From CAMAPP01 sp046153685 (GTDB taxonomy: Bacteria; Pseudomonadota; Alphaproteobacteria; CADEGL01), in NCBI GenBank assembly GCA_046153685.1, contig JBJXGH010000002.1, positions 10,146 to 74,145 on the forward strand: a DNA stretch of 64,000 bases, written 5' to 3'. The notes beneath the pieces were generated by a model. It made no database searches, was not told where the DNA came from, and was given only the letters and a program-made list of their open reading frames with translations. A program made the translations under genes and the position numbers. Below, piece after piece: positions 9,355 to 17,376 of this stretch. The number at the start of each line of letters is the position of its first letter. Position 1 is the first letter of the stretch.

Positions 9355-10656
9355 TCAATGCGCCACGCCGGCCGCGGCGTGCTCGTCGATGAGAAAGCCG
9401 CCCGAAAAGCGTTCGAGGCCGTAGCGCGCGTTCAAGGCATGCGGCTCGTTCCGCGCGATCGTGTGGGCGAACACATAGCCCGAGCCGGGCGTTGCCTTGA
9501 ACCCGCCCGTGCCCCAGCCGCCGTTCACATAGAAACCCTCGATCGGCGTCTTGGCGATGACAGGACTGGCATCGGGGCAGATATCGACGATTCCGGCCCA
9601 GGTGCGAAGCATACGCAGGCGCGAAAGCACGGGGAAAAGCTCGCACGCCGCCGCCAACTGGCCCTCGAGCACCGGCAGGCTGCCGCGCTGGCCATAGGAC
9701 TGGAACAGATCGATGCCCGCGCCCATCACCACCTCGCCCTTGTCGGACTGCGAGAGATAGACGTGCACCTGGGCCGACATGACGACGCACGGCAAGAGCG
9801 GCTTCACGGGCTCGGAGACGAGCGCCTGGAGCGGATGGCTGTGGATGGGCAGTCGCAATCCCACCATGTCGGCGAGCGTCGTCGTGTGCCCGGCCGCCAC
9901 GACCGCGACCTTGCCGGCGCCGATGAAGCCGCGCGTGGTTTCAACCCCCGTCACCCGGCCGCCCTCGCGGCGAATATTGGTGACCTCGCAATTCTGGATG
10001 ATATCGACGCCGAAGGCGTCGGCGGCTCGCGCGAAACCCCAAGCGACCGCGTCGTGGCGCGCGACACCGCCGCGCCGCTGCAACAGCCCCCCAAGCACCG
10101 GGTAGCGCTTGGAGCCCGACACATCGAGCACCGGCAACATCGCCTTCAAGCCGTCGAGCGTGACCATCTCGGAATCGATGGCGTTCAGGCGCATGGCATG
10201 GCAGCGCCGCTGAGCCTCGCGCAGTTCGTGCGGCGTATGGCAAAGGGCGAGCAGGCCGCGCGGCGAGAACATGACGTTGTAGTTGAGATCGGCCGAAAGG
10301 CCCTCGAACAGCTGGAGCGATTTCTCGTACAAGGCGGCGCTCTCGTCCTGGAGATAGTTCGAGCGCACGATGGTGGTGTTACGCCCCGTATTGCCGCCGC
10401 CGAGCCAGCCACGCTCAAGCACCGCCACGTTGCGGATATTGTGTTCCTTGGCGAGGTAATAGGCCGTCGCCAGGCCGTGCCCGCCGCCGCCGACGATGAT
10501 CACGTCGTACTGGGGCTTGGGCTCCGGGCTACGCCAAGCTTCCCACCAGCCTTCGTGATGGCCGCGCGCGTTGCGCGCGAGTTCGACGATGGAATAGCGC
10601 TTAAGGCGCAAGGCCTTTCCCGGGTAGCCGCCAAGGCGCGGCGGCGGCTTCAGCAT
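9355..10656 (-). CDS. SoxB-like FAD-dependent oxidoreductase, third copy
   Basis: 433 aa from the chosen ATG (MLKPPPRLGGYPG); an upstream in-frame start is possible. It shares with the second copy the Rossmann motif IVGGGGHGLATAYYLAKEHNIRNVAVLE, the LLQRRGGVARHDAVAWG segment with the putative covalent-FMN His, and GWGTGGFKATPGSGYVFAHTIARNEPH. Compared with the other two SoxB proteins it has about 17 extra N-terminal residues before the common KRYSIVELARNA. It is the first gene of the leftward sox operon, so the promoter should lie between 10657 and the terminator hairpin of the RidA gene near 10776. Function as sarcosine oxidase beta subunit is likely for at least one copy. Confidence 0.85.
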   Translation of the reverse strand: MLKPPPRLGGYPGKALRLKRYSIVELARNARGHHEGWWEAWRSPEPKPQYDVIIVGGGGHGLATAYYLAKEHNIRNVAVLERGWLGGGNTGRNTTIVRSNYLQDESAALYEKSLQLFEGLSADLNYNVMFSPRGLLALCHTPHELREAQRRCHAMRLNAIDSEMVTLDGLKAMLPVLDVSGSKRYPVLGGLLQRRGGVARHDAVAWGFARAADAFGVDIIQNCEVTNIRREGGRVTGVETTRGFIGAGKVAVVAAGHTTTLADMVGLRLPIHSHPLQALVSEPVKPLLPCVVMSAQVHVYLSQSDKGEVVMGAGIDLFQSYGQRGSLPVLEGQLAAACELFPVLSRLRMLRTWAGIVDICPDASPVIAKTPIEGFYVNGGWGTGGFKATPGSGYVFAHTIARNEPHALNARYGLERFSGGFLIDEHAAAGVAH

Positions 10657-10775
10657 CGGCACGGCGCGCCCCCCGGCTGGTTCATGACCCTTCCCCGCAT
10701 GGCGCGATGTTAGAAGATGGCCCCGCGCCCGACAACACAGCACCGCGACGCTGCTTTCGCGCGCGACGCGGCCTG

Positions 10776-10810
10776 AGCAAAAAGCAAGAGGGGGCGATTT
10801 CCGCCCCCTC
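10776..10810 (-). terminator. Rho-independent terminator of the RidA gene
   Basis: On the minus strand a perfect 9-bp G/C stem (arms at 10802-10810 and 10788-10796) with a 5-base loop is followed by a T-rich run containing five consecutive T. It begins 24 bp after the RidA stop and separates that gene from the downstream sox operon. Confidence 0.75.
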
Positions 10811-10833
10811 CGCCACGCACGGCTTCGATCCGC

Positions 10834-11292
10834 CTAAAGCGGCTTGTAGGCGACGACTTCGATCTCGATGCGGGCATCGACCATCAGGTTCGACTGAACC
10901 GTCGAGCGCGCCGGCGGATCACCGGTGATGAACTTGGCGTATGTCTTATTGAAACCTGTGAAGTCCGACTTGTCGCGCAACCATACGGTCGCCTTGATGA
11001 TGTCGGACAGTGCGCAACCCGCGCCGGTCAGGATTTCCTTGATCTGGAGCATCGTGGTCTCGGTCTGCTCCTCGATCGATCCGGTGGTCATGGGCGCGCC
11101 GTCCTTGAACGGTACCTGACCCGAGCAGAACACGAAATCGCCTGCGCGCACGCATTTGCAAATCGGAATGACATTGCCGCCGACGATCAGCGGGCCGCCG
11201 AAAACCTTCTTCACGCCCTTGCTGCGGCGCGCGGGCGCCGAACGCGCCTTCTTGGCCGGTGCTTTTTTCTTCGCCGCTTTCTTTTTAGCCAT
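10834..11292 (-). CDS. RidA (YjgF/YER057c/UK114) family protein with lysine-rich N-terminal tail
   Basis: 152 aa. RidA proteins hydrolyse reactive enamine/imine products of flavin or PLP enzymes. The core (about 30-152) has FVFCSGQVPF, ATVWLRDKSDF, and PARSTVQSNL with the conserved substrate-binding Arg, plus the terminal Glu region IEIEVVAYKP. The start ATG (11290-11292) follows a good GGAGGG site. Unusual: residues 2-29 are almost only Lys, Ala, Pro and Arg (AKKKAAKKKAPAKKARSAP...), a histone-H1-like tail not part of the RidA fold. It is divergent from the ureohydrolase gene and precedes the sox operon, where SoxB-type oxidation would yield imines. Confidence 0.9.
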   Translation of the reverse strand: MAKKKAAKKKAPAKKARSAPARRSKGVKKVFGGPLIVGGNVIPICKCVRAGDFVFCSGQVPFKDGAPMTTGSIEEQTETTMLQIKEILTGAGCALSDIIKATVWLRDKSDFTGFNKTYAKFITGDPPARSTVQSNLMVDARIEIEVVAYKPL

Positions 11293-11446
11293 GCGTCTTA
11301 CCCTCCACATATCCCCACGTAACGAGTCCGCGACGCGAACCGAGGCGTATTCCAACATCGCGGAGAAATCGAAGCAAGGCCACGCCATGGCGAAAGTCTG
11401 TCTGTCGCCCTAAGGTGGGCGCGGGACAACGAGCGAGGATGCCGTC

Positions 11447-12460
11447 ATGGCCCCCAAAAGCGCCCTTAAAGGCACCCCGAAAACCGCCAAGAAGCCTGGC
11501 AATAAGCCCATGCGGGCGCTCAATCAGCCCATGGGCGGCAATGTCATGCTGCGCCCCGCCGCCCCCATCACCATGATGCGCCTGCCGACCCAGGCCGATG
11601 CCCGAGGGCTGGACGCCTGTTTTGTGGGCGTTCCGCTCGACTGGGGCACCTCGAACCGCTCGGGAGCGCGCTTTGGGCCGCGCCAAATCCGCCAGGAGAG
11701 CTCGTTCCTCCGGCCCTACAACATGGCGACCCGCGCGGCCCCCTTCGATGCCTTGCAGGTGGCCGATATCAACGACGTCCCGGTCAATCCCTACGACTTG
11801 AAGGATAGCTGCCGGATCATCGAAAAATTCTTCAGCGAAAAGATCCTTAAATACGGCTGCCGGCCGCTGACCATGGGCGGCGATCACACGATCACCTACC
11901 CGATCCTCCAGGCGATGAAAAAGGTCCACGGCCCCGTGGGCCTCGTCCATATCGATGCCCATGCCGACGTGAACGACACCATGTTCGGCGAGAAAATCGC
12001 CCATGGCACGCCTTTCCGACGCTGCGTGGACGAGGGTCTCATCGATTGCCACCGAACCTGGCAGATCGGCCTGCGCGGCACGGGGTACACGGCCGAGGAT
12101 TTCGACTGGTGCCGCCGCCAGGGCTTCCGCGTCGTGCCCGCCCACGAAATCTGGTGGAAATCGCTCGTGCCCATGATGCGCGAGGTGCGCAAGGCCATGG
12201 GCAAGCGGCCAGTCTATATCAGCTTCGACGTGGACGGTCTCGATCCCGCTTACGGCCCCGGCAACGGCTCGCCCGAAATCGGCGGCATCACATCGATGCA
12301 GGCGCTCGAAATCATTCGCGGCTGCAAGGGGCTCAACGTCGTGGGCGGCGATTTCGTCGAGGTCGCTCCGGCCTACGACGTCTCCGGCAACACCTCGTTG
12401 TACGCCGCTAATTTTCTTTACGAGATGCTGTGCGTGCTGCCGGGCGTGCCCTATCGCTGA
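11447..12460 (+). CDS. Ureohydrolase of the agmatinase/arginase family
   Basis: 337 aa Mn-dependent hydrolase family that releases urea from guanidino compounds (agmatine, guanidinobutyrate, guanidinopropionate, guanidine) or formamide from formiminoglutamate. The metal motifs are all present: GGDHTITYPIL, VHIDAHADVND and SFDVDGLDPAYGPG. The first 30 residues are extra and basic (KSALKGTPKTAKKPGNKP), followed by a family-like MRLPTQADARGLDACFVGVPLDWG. Start ATG has a GAGGA-like site upstream. It is transcribed away from the tailed RidA gene, and meets the TIM-barrel gene with a 6-bp gap. Substrate cannot be assigned; the sox context suggests a guanidino compound linked to N-methyl glycine metabolism. 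Confidence 0.88.
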   Translation: MAPKSALKGTPKTAKKPGNKPMRALNQPMGGNVMLRPAAPITMMRLPTQADARGLDACFVGVPLDWGTSNRSGARFGPRQIRQESSFLRPYNMATRAAPFDALQVADINDVPVNPYDLKDSCRIIEKFFSEKILKYGCRPLTMGGDHTITYPILQAMKKVHGPVGLVHIDAHADVNDTMFGEKIAHGTPFRRCVDEGLIDCHRTWQIGLRGTGYTAEDFDWCRRQGFRVVPAHEIWWKSLVPMMREVRKAMGKRPVYISFDVDGLDPAYGPGNGSPEIGGITSMQALEIIRGCKGLNVVGGDFVEVAPAYDVSGNTSLYAANFLYEMLCVLPGVPYR

Positions 12461-12466
12461 CGCCGG

Positions 12467-13135
12467 CTACATATACGCGGCGTGGATCGCGTAAAGCTGG
12501 TCCTCGATCGCGGCGAAACCGGGCTTGAAGCGCCGATCGAGCACCGCCGTGCCGATGGTGAAGGCGTCGGCACCGGCCTCGGCGATGGCTCGGACGCGCT
12601 CGGGGCCGTCGATGCTGCCCGCGACCACGAGCTTGGCACGCCCCAAGGCGCCGCGCGCCGCGCGCACCAGCGCCAAGGGATCGGCCGCGCTCGCCCGGTA
12701 GGCCAATAAATCCACGCCCGCGCAACCAAGGGCGAGCGCGCGCCGGCAATCCTCGGCGACGTCGTCGGCCGTGCCGCCGAGCGCGGTCGGATGGCCCGCC
12801 GGCCGGCCCACGAAGGGCATGAAATCGATGCCCCGACCCGCGATGGCGCGCGCCATGCCCGCGATCTCGGTGCCGCCCATGAGACAATCGACCTTGATAT
12901 CGGCCGCGAGTTCCGCGGCCGCCATTCCGCCCGCCGCATCGAGGCTCACGACCTCGAGATAGCTGCGCGCGCCAGCGGCGCGAATCTCGGCGGCCAAGCG
13001 TCCGAGCGTCGCCTTGTCCGCGCCCATGTCCTTGAAGCCGATATGGCGCACGCCGTGGGGAGCGACCGCGGCCAAGACATCGAAGCAATCGGGAACCGTC
13101 TTGTCGTCGCGCGTGAGCATGAAAATGAAATCCAT
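12467..13135 (-). CDS. Unidentified phosphate-binding-type TIM barrel protein
   Basis: 222 aa, not recognised as a named enzyme. The sequence alternates short strands and helices as in a (beta/alpha)8 barrel: DFIFMLTRDDKTV, HIGFKDMG, YLEVVS, VDCLMGGT, GIDFMPFVGRPAGHP, GVDLLAYRA, LVVAGSIDGPERV, ADAFTIGTAVLDR. The last two (GSI and GTAV loops) look like the phosphate-gripping loops of ribulose-phosphate-type barrels (HisA/HisF, NanE, ThiG). It lies 13 bp after the first PhyH-like gene in a leftward operon with a second PhyH-like gene and a class II aldolase, so a phosphorylated or carboxylated product of those enzymes may be its ligand. Confidence 0.75.
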   Translation of the reverse strand: MDFIFMLTRDDKTVPDCFDVLAAVAPHGVRHIGFKDMGADKATLGRLAAEIRAAGARSYLEVVSLDAAGGMAAAELAADIKVDCLMGGTEIAGMARAIAGRGIDFMPFVGRPAGHPTALGGTADDVAEDCRRALALGCAGVDLLAYRASAADPLALVRAARGALGRAKLVVAGSIDGPERVRAIAEAGADAFTIGTAVLDRRFKPGFAAIEDQLYAIHAAYM

Positions 13136-13148
13136 GCCGCGCGCGCGC

Positions 13149-13979
13149 TCAGGACAAGGCGATGGGGGCGTGCGAGGCGTCCTTGTACATTGTGGCCGCG
13201 CTGTATTCGACGGCGCGGCGATGGGCCTCGATCGCCGCGGGCGTCATCTCGCCCGGGCAACGCGGTTCGTGCTCGAAATTGCGATAGCGATCCTCGCCGC
13301 GCACGAGCGCCGCGCAATCGCGCGCGCCCTTGATGATCGCCCATGTCGGCATGTAGCTCGGCAGAAAGATCGTGCGCGGCCGGTTCGACGGATTGCCCTT
13401 CGAGCCGTGAATGAGATTGTGGTTGAAGATAGCCGCCTCGCCCGGACGCAAGCTCACATCGACGGCTTTCGTTTCGTCGACGGGCACGGTGATGTATTGG
13501 CCGCGCGTCAGAATCGAATTCTTGTCCTGAGTGTCGCGGTGGGGAAGCAAGGTGCCGCGGTGCGAGCCTGGAATGACGCGCATGCCGCCGTTTTCCGGCC
13601 CGGCCTCGGTGAATGCCAACCAGAATGTCACCGCCGGCTCGACCTTGATATACATCGTGTCCTGATGCCAGCCGGCATAGGATGGACTGTGCGCCCGCTT
13701 GAAGCGGAACGAACTGGTCCAGCACAGGATATCGGGCGCGCCGAAGATGCTTTCGACCACGTCGAGCATGATCTCGTTGCGGATCATCTCGTCCAGCCAG
13801 GGACAGACGAGATGGGCCTTCAGGTCGATCTTCTTGGTGGCCTCGGAATGCTTCGCCTGCAAGTCATCGAGCTTACGGCGGAACGAGGCCATCTCGGTTT
13901 CCGAATAAATGGGAATCGGCGAGAGGTAACCGTCGCGCTCGTACGTATCCAATTGCTCGCGGCTCAAACCCTTGCCCAT
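13149..13979 (-). CDS. Phytanoyl-CoA dioxygenase (PhyH) family protein, first copy
   Basis: 276 aa Fe(II)/2-oxoglutarate oxygenase fold. The iron facial triad is visible: His105 and Asp107 in AGWHQDTMY and a distal His near 191 in FNHNLIHGS, with the 2-oxoglutarate Arg in the NRPRTIF region. The start at 13979 has a strong AGGAGG site 8 bp upstream; a much longer in-frame extension overlaps the next gene and was rejected. Members hydroxylate acyl-CoAs, amino acids, ectoine, phosphonates or N-methyl compounds. The neighbouring paralogue lies 11 bp upstream. It lacks the ectoine hydroxylase signature. A hydroxylase that starts N- or C-oxidation of a small molecule is the best guess. Confidence 0.88.
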   Translation of the reverse strand: MGKGLSREQLDTYERDGYLSPIPIYSETEMASFRRKLDDLQAKHSEATKKIDLKAHLVCPWLDEMIRNEIMLDVVESIFGAPDILCWTSSFRFKRAHSPSYAGWHQDTMYIKVEPAVTFWLAFTEAGPENGGMRVIPGSHRGTLLPHRDTQDKNSILTRGQYITVPVDETKAVDVSLRPGEAAIFNHNLIHGSKGNPSNRPRTIFLPSYMPTWAIIKGARDCAALVRGEDRYRNFEHEPRCPGEMTPAAIEAHRRAVEYSAATMYKDASHAPIALS

Positions 13980-13990
13980 TCCCGATCCTC

Positions 13991-14824
13991 CTAGGCGAGA
14001 GCGATCGATGTGCGGTCGCTGCCCGCGAACAGAACATTTTGGGTCTGCACCTCGACAGCCGCGCGGTGCGCCGCGATTTCGCCCTGGCCGTAATCCTCGA
14101 CCGGCTGGCGGTCGGGATCGAAATGGCCGTAAGCGTCGCGCCCGCGCACGGTGAAGGCGGTCACGCGCTTTCCATCCAGTGGCTTCGAATGCGTGGCGAA
14201 ATAACCCACCAACATGATGAGGCGCCGGACGTCCGAATCGTTCGAGCCGGAGCTGTGCACGGTGTTGTGATGGAAAAACCCGACCTCGCCCGGCCTCAAC
14301 GCCAAGTCCACGGATTTCGACGAGTCGAATTCGGACGTGATGTACTGCCCGCGCGTGAGAAGAGAGTCCTTGTCGTGCGTGTCGCGGTGGGGCAAGACGT
14401 CCCAATTGTTCGACCCCGGAATGACGCGCACCGTGCCGCTCCGTGCATTCGCCGGCGTGAGCGCGATCATGGCGATGACGCCGGGCGGGCGCACGGTGAT
14501 GTAGCGCGTGTCCTGGTGCCAGCCCGCATAGGTGGGCGAGCGCGCCTTCTTGTTACGGAAGGACGCGTTCCAGCAAATGAGATCGGGGCCGAGAATCGCC
14601 TCGACGGCATCGAGCAGCACAGGGTGGCGCGTGAGTGCGTCCACCCACGGAAACAGAAGATTGACCTTCAAATCGAGCTTGCCGACCGCGTCGGGGTGGG
14701 CGCGCTCGAAATCCTCCACCCGCTTGCGACACGCTTCCGCCTCCGCCTCGCTCATGAGGCGGAGGGGAAAGTGATAGCCGTTCGCGCGAAAGGCAGCCGC
14801 TTCGGGCGTCGAAAACATGGCCAT
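13991..14824 (-). CDS. Phytanoyl-CoA dioxygenase (PhyH) family protein, second copy
   Basis: 277 aa from ATG at 14824; a TTG four codons upstream, overlapping the aldolase stop, is an alternative start. Same fold as the downstream paralogue: His103 and Asp105 in AGWHQDTRY, distal His in HHNTVHSSGSN, and VIPGSNNWDVLPHRDTHDKDSLLTRGQYI matching the VIPGSHRGTLLPHRDTQDKNSILTRGQYI-like stretch of the first copy. The pair arose by tandem duplication but has diverged considerably at the N- and C-termini, so they probably act on different positions or substrates. Operon partners: class II aldolase (upstream) and the unidentified barrel (downstream). Confidence 0.87.
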   Translation of the reverse strand: MAMFSTPEAAAFRANGYHFPLRLMSEAEAEACRKRVEDFERAHPDAVGKLDLKVNLLFPWVDALTRHPVLLDAVEAILGPDLICWNASFRNKKARSPTYAGWHQDTRYITVRPPGVIAMIALTPANARSGTVRVIPGSNNWDVLPHRDTHDKDSLLTRGQYITSEFDSSKSVDLALRPGEVGFFHHNTVHSSGSNDSDVRRLIMLVGYFATHSKPLDGKRVTAFTVRGRDAYGHFDPDRQPVEDYGQGEIAAHRAAVEVQTQNVLFAGSDRTSIALA

Positions 14825-14832
14825 GGCGGAAC

Positions 14833-15594
14833 TCAAGTCTTGTAGTCGGGCTGCTCGCGGTCGAGCGAGCGCTTCTGGGCCTCGTAGGTCAGTTCGGCCG
14901 CTTCCTTCTTATATTTCATTCCGCGCGCGACTGATTCGTCCACGATGTCCTGGGCCACGATGCGCATGGGCAAGCCCGAACTCACGATCATGTACATGGT
15001 CTTGCAGGCGCGCTCGAAGTAGTAGAGGTCGTACCACGCCTCGGCGACGCTCGCCGACATGGCGGTCAGGCCGTGACTCGCGCTCATCAACAGGGATTTC
15101 CCGCCCGAGGCCGCGGCAATGCGCCTTCCTTCCTCGACCGTGGCGCCGCTGCCCGGAAAGATGTCGTCATAGGCCACTTGGCCGTCGAAGGACAAAAGAT
15201 CCTGGTGGCAATTGAGCAGGCGACCGGGCGCGGTATTGCAGAGCCATGTGGCGTGCTGGGGATGGCAATGCAGCACGCATGCGGCATGCGCGTGCATGCG
15301 GTGGATTTCCGAATGGATGCAGTACGCCGTCGTCTCGATCGTGCCCTGCCCGCCCACGATTTTGCCGTCGAAGGTAGCGGTGATGAGGCTCGATGCCGTG
15401 ACTTCGGACATCAGCAGGCCATGCGGCTTCACGAGGAAGCGATCGGTCGTGCCGGGCACCATGAGCGTGAAGTGATTCCAGATGCCGTCGTCAAAACCAT
15501 AGCGCGCAGCCAAGCGGTGCGCGGCGGCGAGATCGACGCGCGCCTGCCAGACGGGATCGGCGACGGTGTCGATGCGGCGAAGGGGCGTTGCCAT
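14833..15594 (-). CDS. Class II aldolase/adducin family protein
   Basis: 253 aa. The zinc site of class II aldolases is clear: HSEIHRMHAHAACVLHCHP, giving the His cluster, with an N-terminal NHFTLMVPG segment and the SASHGLTAMSASVAEAWYDLYYFERAC helix. Family members cleave or epimerise hydroxy-acid or sugar phosphates (fuculose-1-P aldolase, ribulose-5-P epimerase) or decarboxylate. It is the first gene of the leftward operon with the two PhyH-like oxygenases and the TIM barrel, so it may split a hydroxylated intermediate made by them; that is inference. Starts ATG near 15594 with a GAGGA-type site. Confidence 0.88.
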   Translation of the reverse strand: MATPLRRIDTVADPVWQARVDLAAAHRLAARYGFDDGIWNHFTLMVPGTTDRFLVKPHGLLMSEVTASSLITATFDGKIVGGQGTIETTAYCIHSEIHRMHAHAACVLHCHPQHATWLCNTAPGRLLNCHQDLLSFDGQVAYDDIFPGSGATVEEGRRIAAASGGKSLLMSASHGLTAMSASVAEAWYDLYYFERACKTMYMIVSSGLPMRIVAQDIVDESVARGMKYKKEAAELTYEAQKRSLDREQPDYKT

Positions 15595-15719
15595 GGGCTA
15601 TCTCCTCGATAAAGCGGGCGTTTCACGCGGCACACGGGCGGGCGTTTTCCGGTCCGTGCCGGCCGCACGCGCGGCCAAGAGAATCCCTGAAACGTCCGGG
15701 GTTGTTGCCGGGCGGTCCA

Positions 15720-15749
15720 GCTAGAATACTGCTCGGGCTAGAATACCGC
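15720..15749. repeat. Two 13-bp direct repeats in the aldolase/DAO divergent promoter region
   Basis: GCTAGAATACTGC (15720-15732) and GCTAGAATACCGC (15737-15749) differ at one base and are 17 bp apart, ending 34 bp before the DAO gene start. Each contains TAGAAT, close to a sigma-70 -10 element. They may be tandem -10 elements or a regulator's direct-repeat site. Confidence 0.55.
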
Positions 15750-15783
15750 AGCTAGGCGCATAAACCAAAGCAGGGATTGGACG

Positions 15784-16947
15784 ATGGCGGAAGGATTTGG
15801 GGACTGGGACGTCCTGATCGTCGGCGGCGGGATCGCCGGGGCCTCCCTCGCCTACCGCCTGGCGCCGCACCGGCGCGTGGCCGTGCTCGAGCGCGAGGCC
15901 CAGCCCGGCTATCACACCACGGGCCGCTCGGCGGCGAGTCTCTCGGAAAACCTTGGCTCCCCGGTCATTCGCGCGCTGACCGCCCTGACCCGGCCCTTCC
16001 TCGCCGAGCCGCCCGCAGGCTTCACACCGGTTCCGCTCATGACCCCGCTCGGCTGGCTGTTCGTCGCGCGCGCCGACCAGCGCGCCGCCTACGAGAAAAG
16101 CCTCGCCGAGGCCAAGGCTAGCGCGCCCCATGCCCGCGAACTCGGCCGGGCGGGCGCGCTCGCCCTCCACCCCCTGCTCGATCCCGATTATGTCGCCCAC
16201 GCCTATCTCGAACCCGACGCCACCGCGCTCGACGTGGACGCGATCCTGCAAGGCTATTACCGGGGGTTTCGCGCCTCGGGTGGGCGGTTGATCGCCGATG
16301 CCGAGGTCCGCGCGATCGGGCGCGAGGACGGCATCTGGCGCCTGGACACGGCCGCGGGGACCATCCGCGCACCCGTGATCGTGAACGCGGCGGGCGCCTG
16401 GGCCGACCGCGTGGCGGCATTGGCTGGCGTTAAGTCCATCGGCCTCGTGCCCAAGCGGCGCACCGCCATGATCCTCGACGCGCCCGCCGGCGTGAACAAC
16501 GCGCGCTGGCCCGAGATCGACTGCGTTTCGGGAGAGTTCTATTTGAAACCCGAGGCGGGCAAGTTCCTCGCCAGCCCCTGCGACGAGACGCCGAGCGAGC
16601 CAACCGACGCCCAGGCGGACGAACTCGACATCGCGATCTGCGTCGAACGCATCGAGCGCGCGACAACCTTGAAGGTGCGCCGCGTCGAGCGGCGCTGGGC
16701 GGGCTTGCGAAGCTTCGTTGCCGACCGCAATCCCGTCGCCGGTTTCGCGCCCGAGTCGGAGGGGTTCTTCTGGCTCGCCGGGCAAGGCGGCGCCGGAATT
16801 CAAACCTCGGCCGGGCTGTCCGAGACCGCCGCGAGCCTCGTCCTTGGCCGCGAATGGCCGGAACTGCTCAAGGCGCGCGGCATCCTGCCCGCCCATCTCT
16901 CCCCCGCGCGGCCCATGGCGGCCGCCCAACCAGGAAGCGCCCTATGA
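15784..16947 (+). CDS. FAD-dependent oxidoreductase of the DAO (glycine/D-amino acid oxidase) family
   Basis: 387 aa. N-terminal Rossmann motif VLIVGGGIAGASLAYRLA, the TTGRSAASLSEN flavin-contact stretch, APVIVNAAGAWADRVA in the middle and FFWLAGQGGAGIQTSAG at the C-terminus are typical of DAO-type amine oxidases. It should oxidise a D- or N-substituted amino acid to an imino acid. Its stop overlaps the start of a RidA gene (ATGA), a sensible pairing because RidA hydrolyses such imines. The gene reads away from the aldolase operon; two direct repeats lie just upstream. The substrate is not known. Confidence 0.9.
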   Translation: MAEGFGDWDVLIVGGGIAGASLAYRLAPHRRVAVLEREAQPGYHTTGRSAASLSENLGSPVIRALTALTRPFLAEPPAGFTPVPLMTPLGWLFVARADQRAAYEKSLAEAKASAPHARELGRAGALALHPLLDPDYVAHAYLEPDATALDVDAILQGYYRGFRASGGRLIADAEVRAIGREDGIWRLDTAAGTIRAPVIVNAAGAWADRVAALAGVKSIGLVPKRRTAMILDAPAGVNNARWPEIDCVSGEFYLKPEAGKFLASPCDETPSEPTDAQADELDIAICVERIERATTLKVRRVERRWAGLRSFVADRNPVAGFAPESEGFFWLAGQGGAGIQTSAGLSETAASLVLGREWPELLKARGILPAHLSPARPMAAAQPGSAL

Positions 16948-17372
16948 ACAAGCTCATCCATCACGGCAACATCGCCGAATCGAAGCACACCCCTGCCTTC
17001 AGCCATGTGGTGTGCGACGGCGATTACGCCTTCCTCGCGGGCCAGTTGGCGGCGGACCGCGCGGACGGCAAGTTCACGCTCGGCGAGATCGAGGAGGAGA
17101 CGCGAACCACGATGGACCTCCTGGGCGCCGCGCTCAAATCCGTCGACCTCGACTTCGCCGATGTCGTGCAGGCGCGCGTATTCATGACGGATCTCGCCGA
17201 GTTCCAGCGCATGAACAAAGTCTATACCGCGTATTTTCCGCCAGGCCGCGCGCCCGCGCGCACCTGTGTCGGGGTCGCGAGTCTCTTGGGCGGCACGAAA
17301 ATCGAAATCGATTTCGTCGCGCGCATGCGCCGGGTGCGCGCGGCGGACGAAGTGATCGAACGCGCGCGTTGA
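16944..17372 (+). CDS. RidA (YjgF/UK114) family protein coupled to the DAO gene
   Basis: 142 aa, MNKLIHHGNIAESKHTPAFSH start. Contains YAFLAGQLAADR, ADVVQARVFMTDLAEF and the PARTCVGVASLLGGTKIEIDFVARM segment with the conserved Arg and Glu of the active family members. Unlike the RidA protein at 10834-11292 it has no basic tail, and has a short C-terminal extension (RRVRAADEVIERAR). ATGA overlap with the DAO gene points to translational coupling and a shared task: clearing the oxidase's imine product. Its 3' end is 4 bp from the convergent M20 gene. Confidence 0.9.
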   Translation: MNKLIHHGNIAESKHTPAFSHVVCDGDYAFLAGQLAADRADGKFTLGEIEEETRTTMDLLGAALKSVDLDFADVVQARVFMTDLAEFQRMNKVYTAYFPPGRAPARTCVGVASLLGGTKIEIDFVARMRRVRAADEVIERAR

Positions 17373-17376
17373 ACGC

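Noticed and set aside
13979..14405. N-terminal extension of the first PhyH protein (142 codons)
   Set aside because: Overlaps the second PhyH gene in another frame; strong AGGAGG site supports the start at 13979.
13149..14836. PhyH pair as ectoine hydroxylases
   Set aside because: The ectoine hydroxylase signature around the iron site is absent and no ect genes are nearby.
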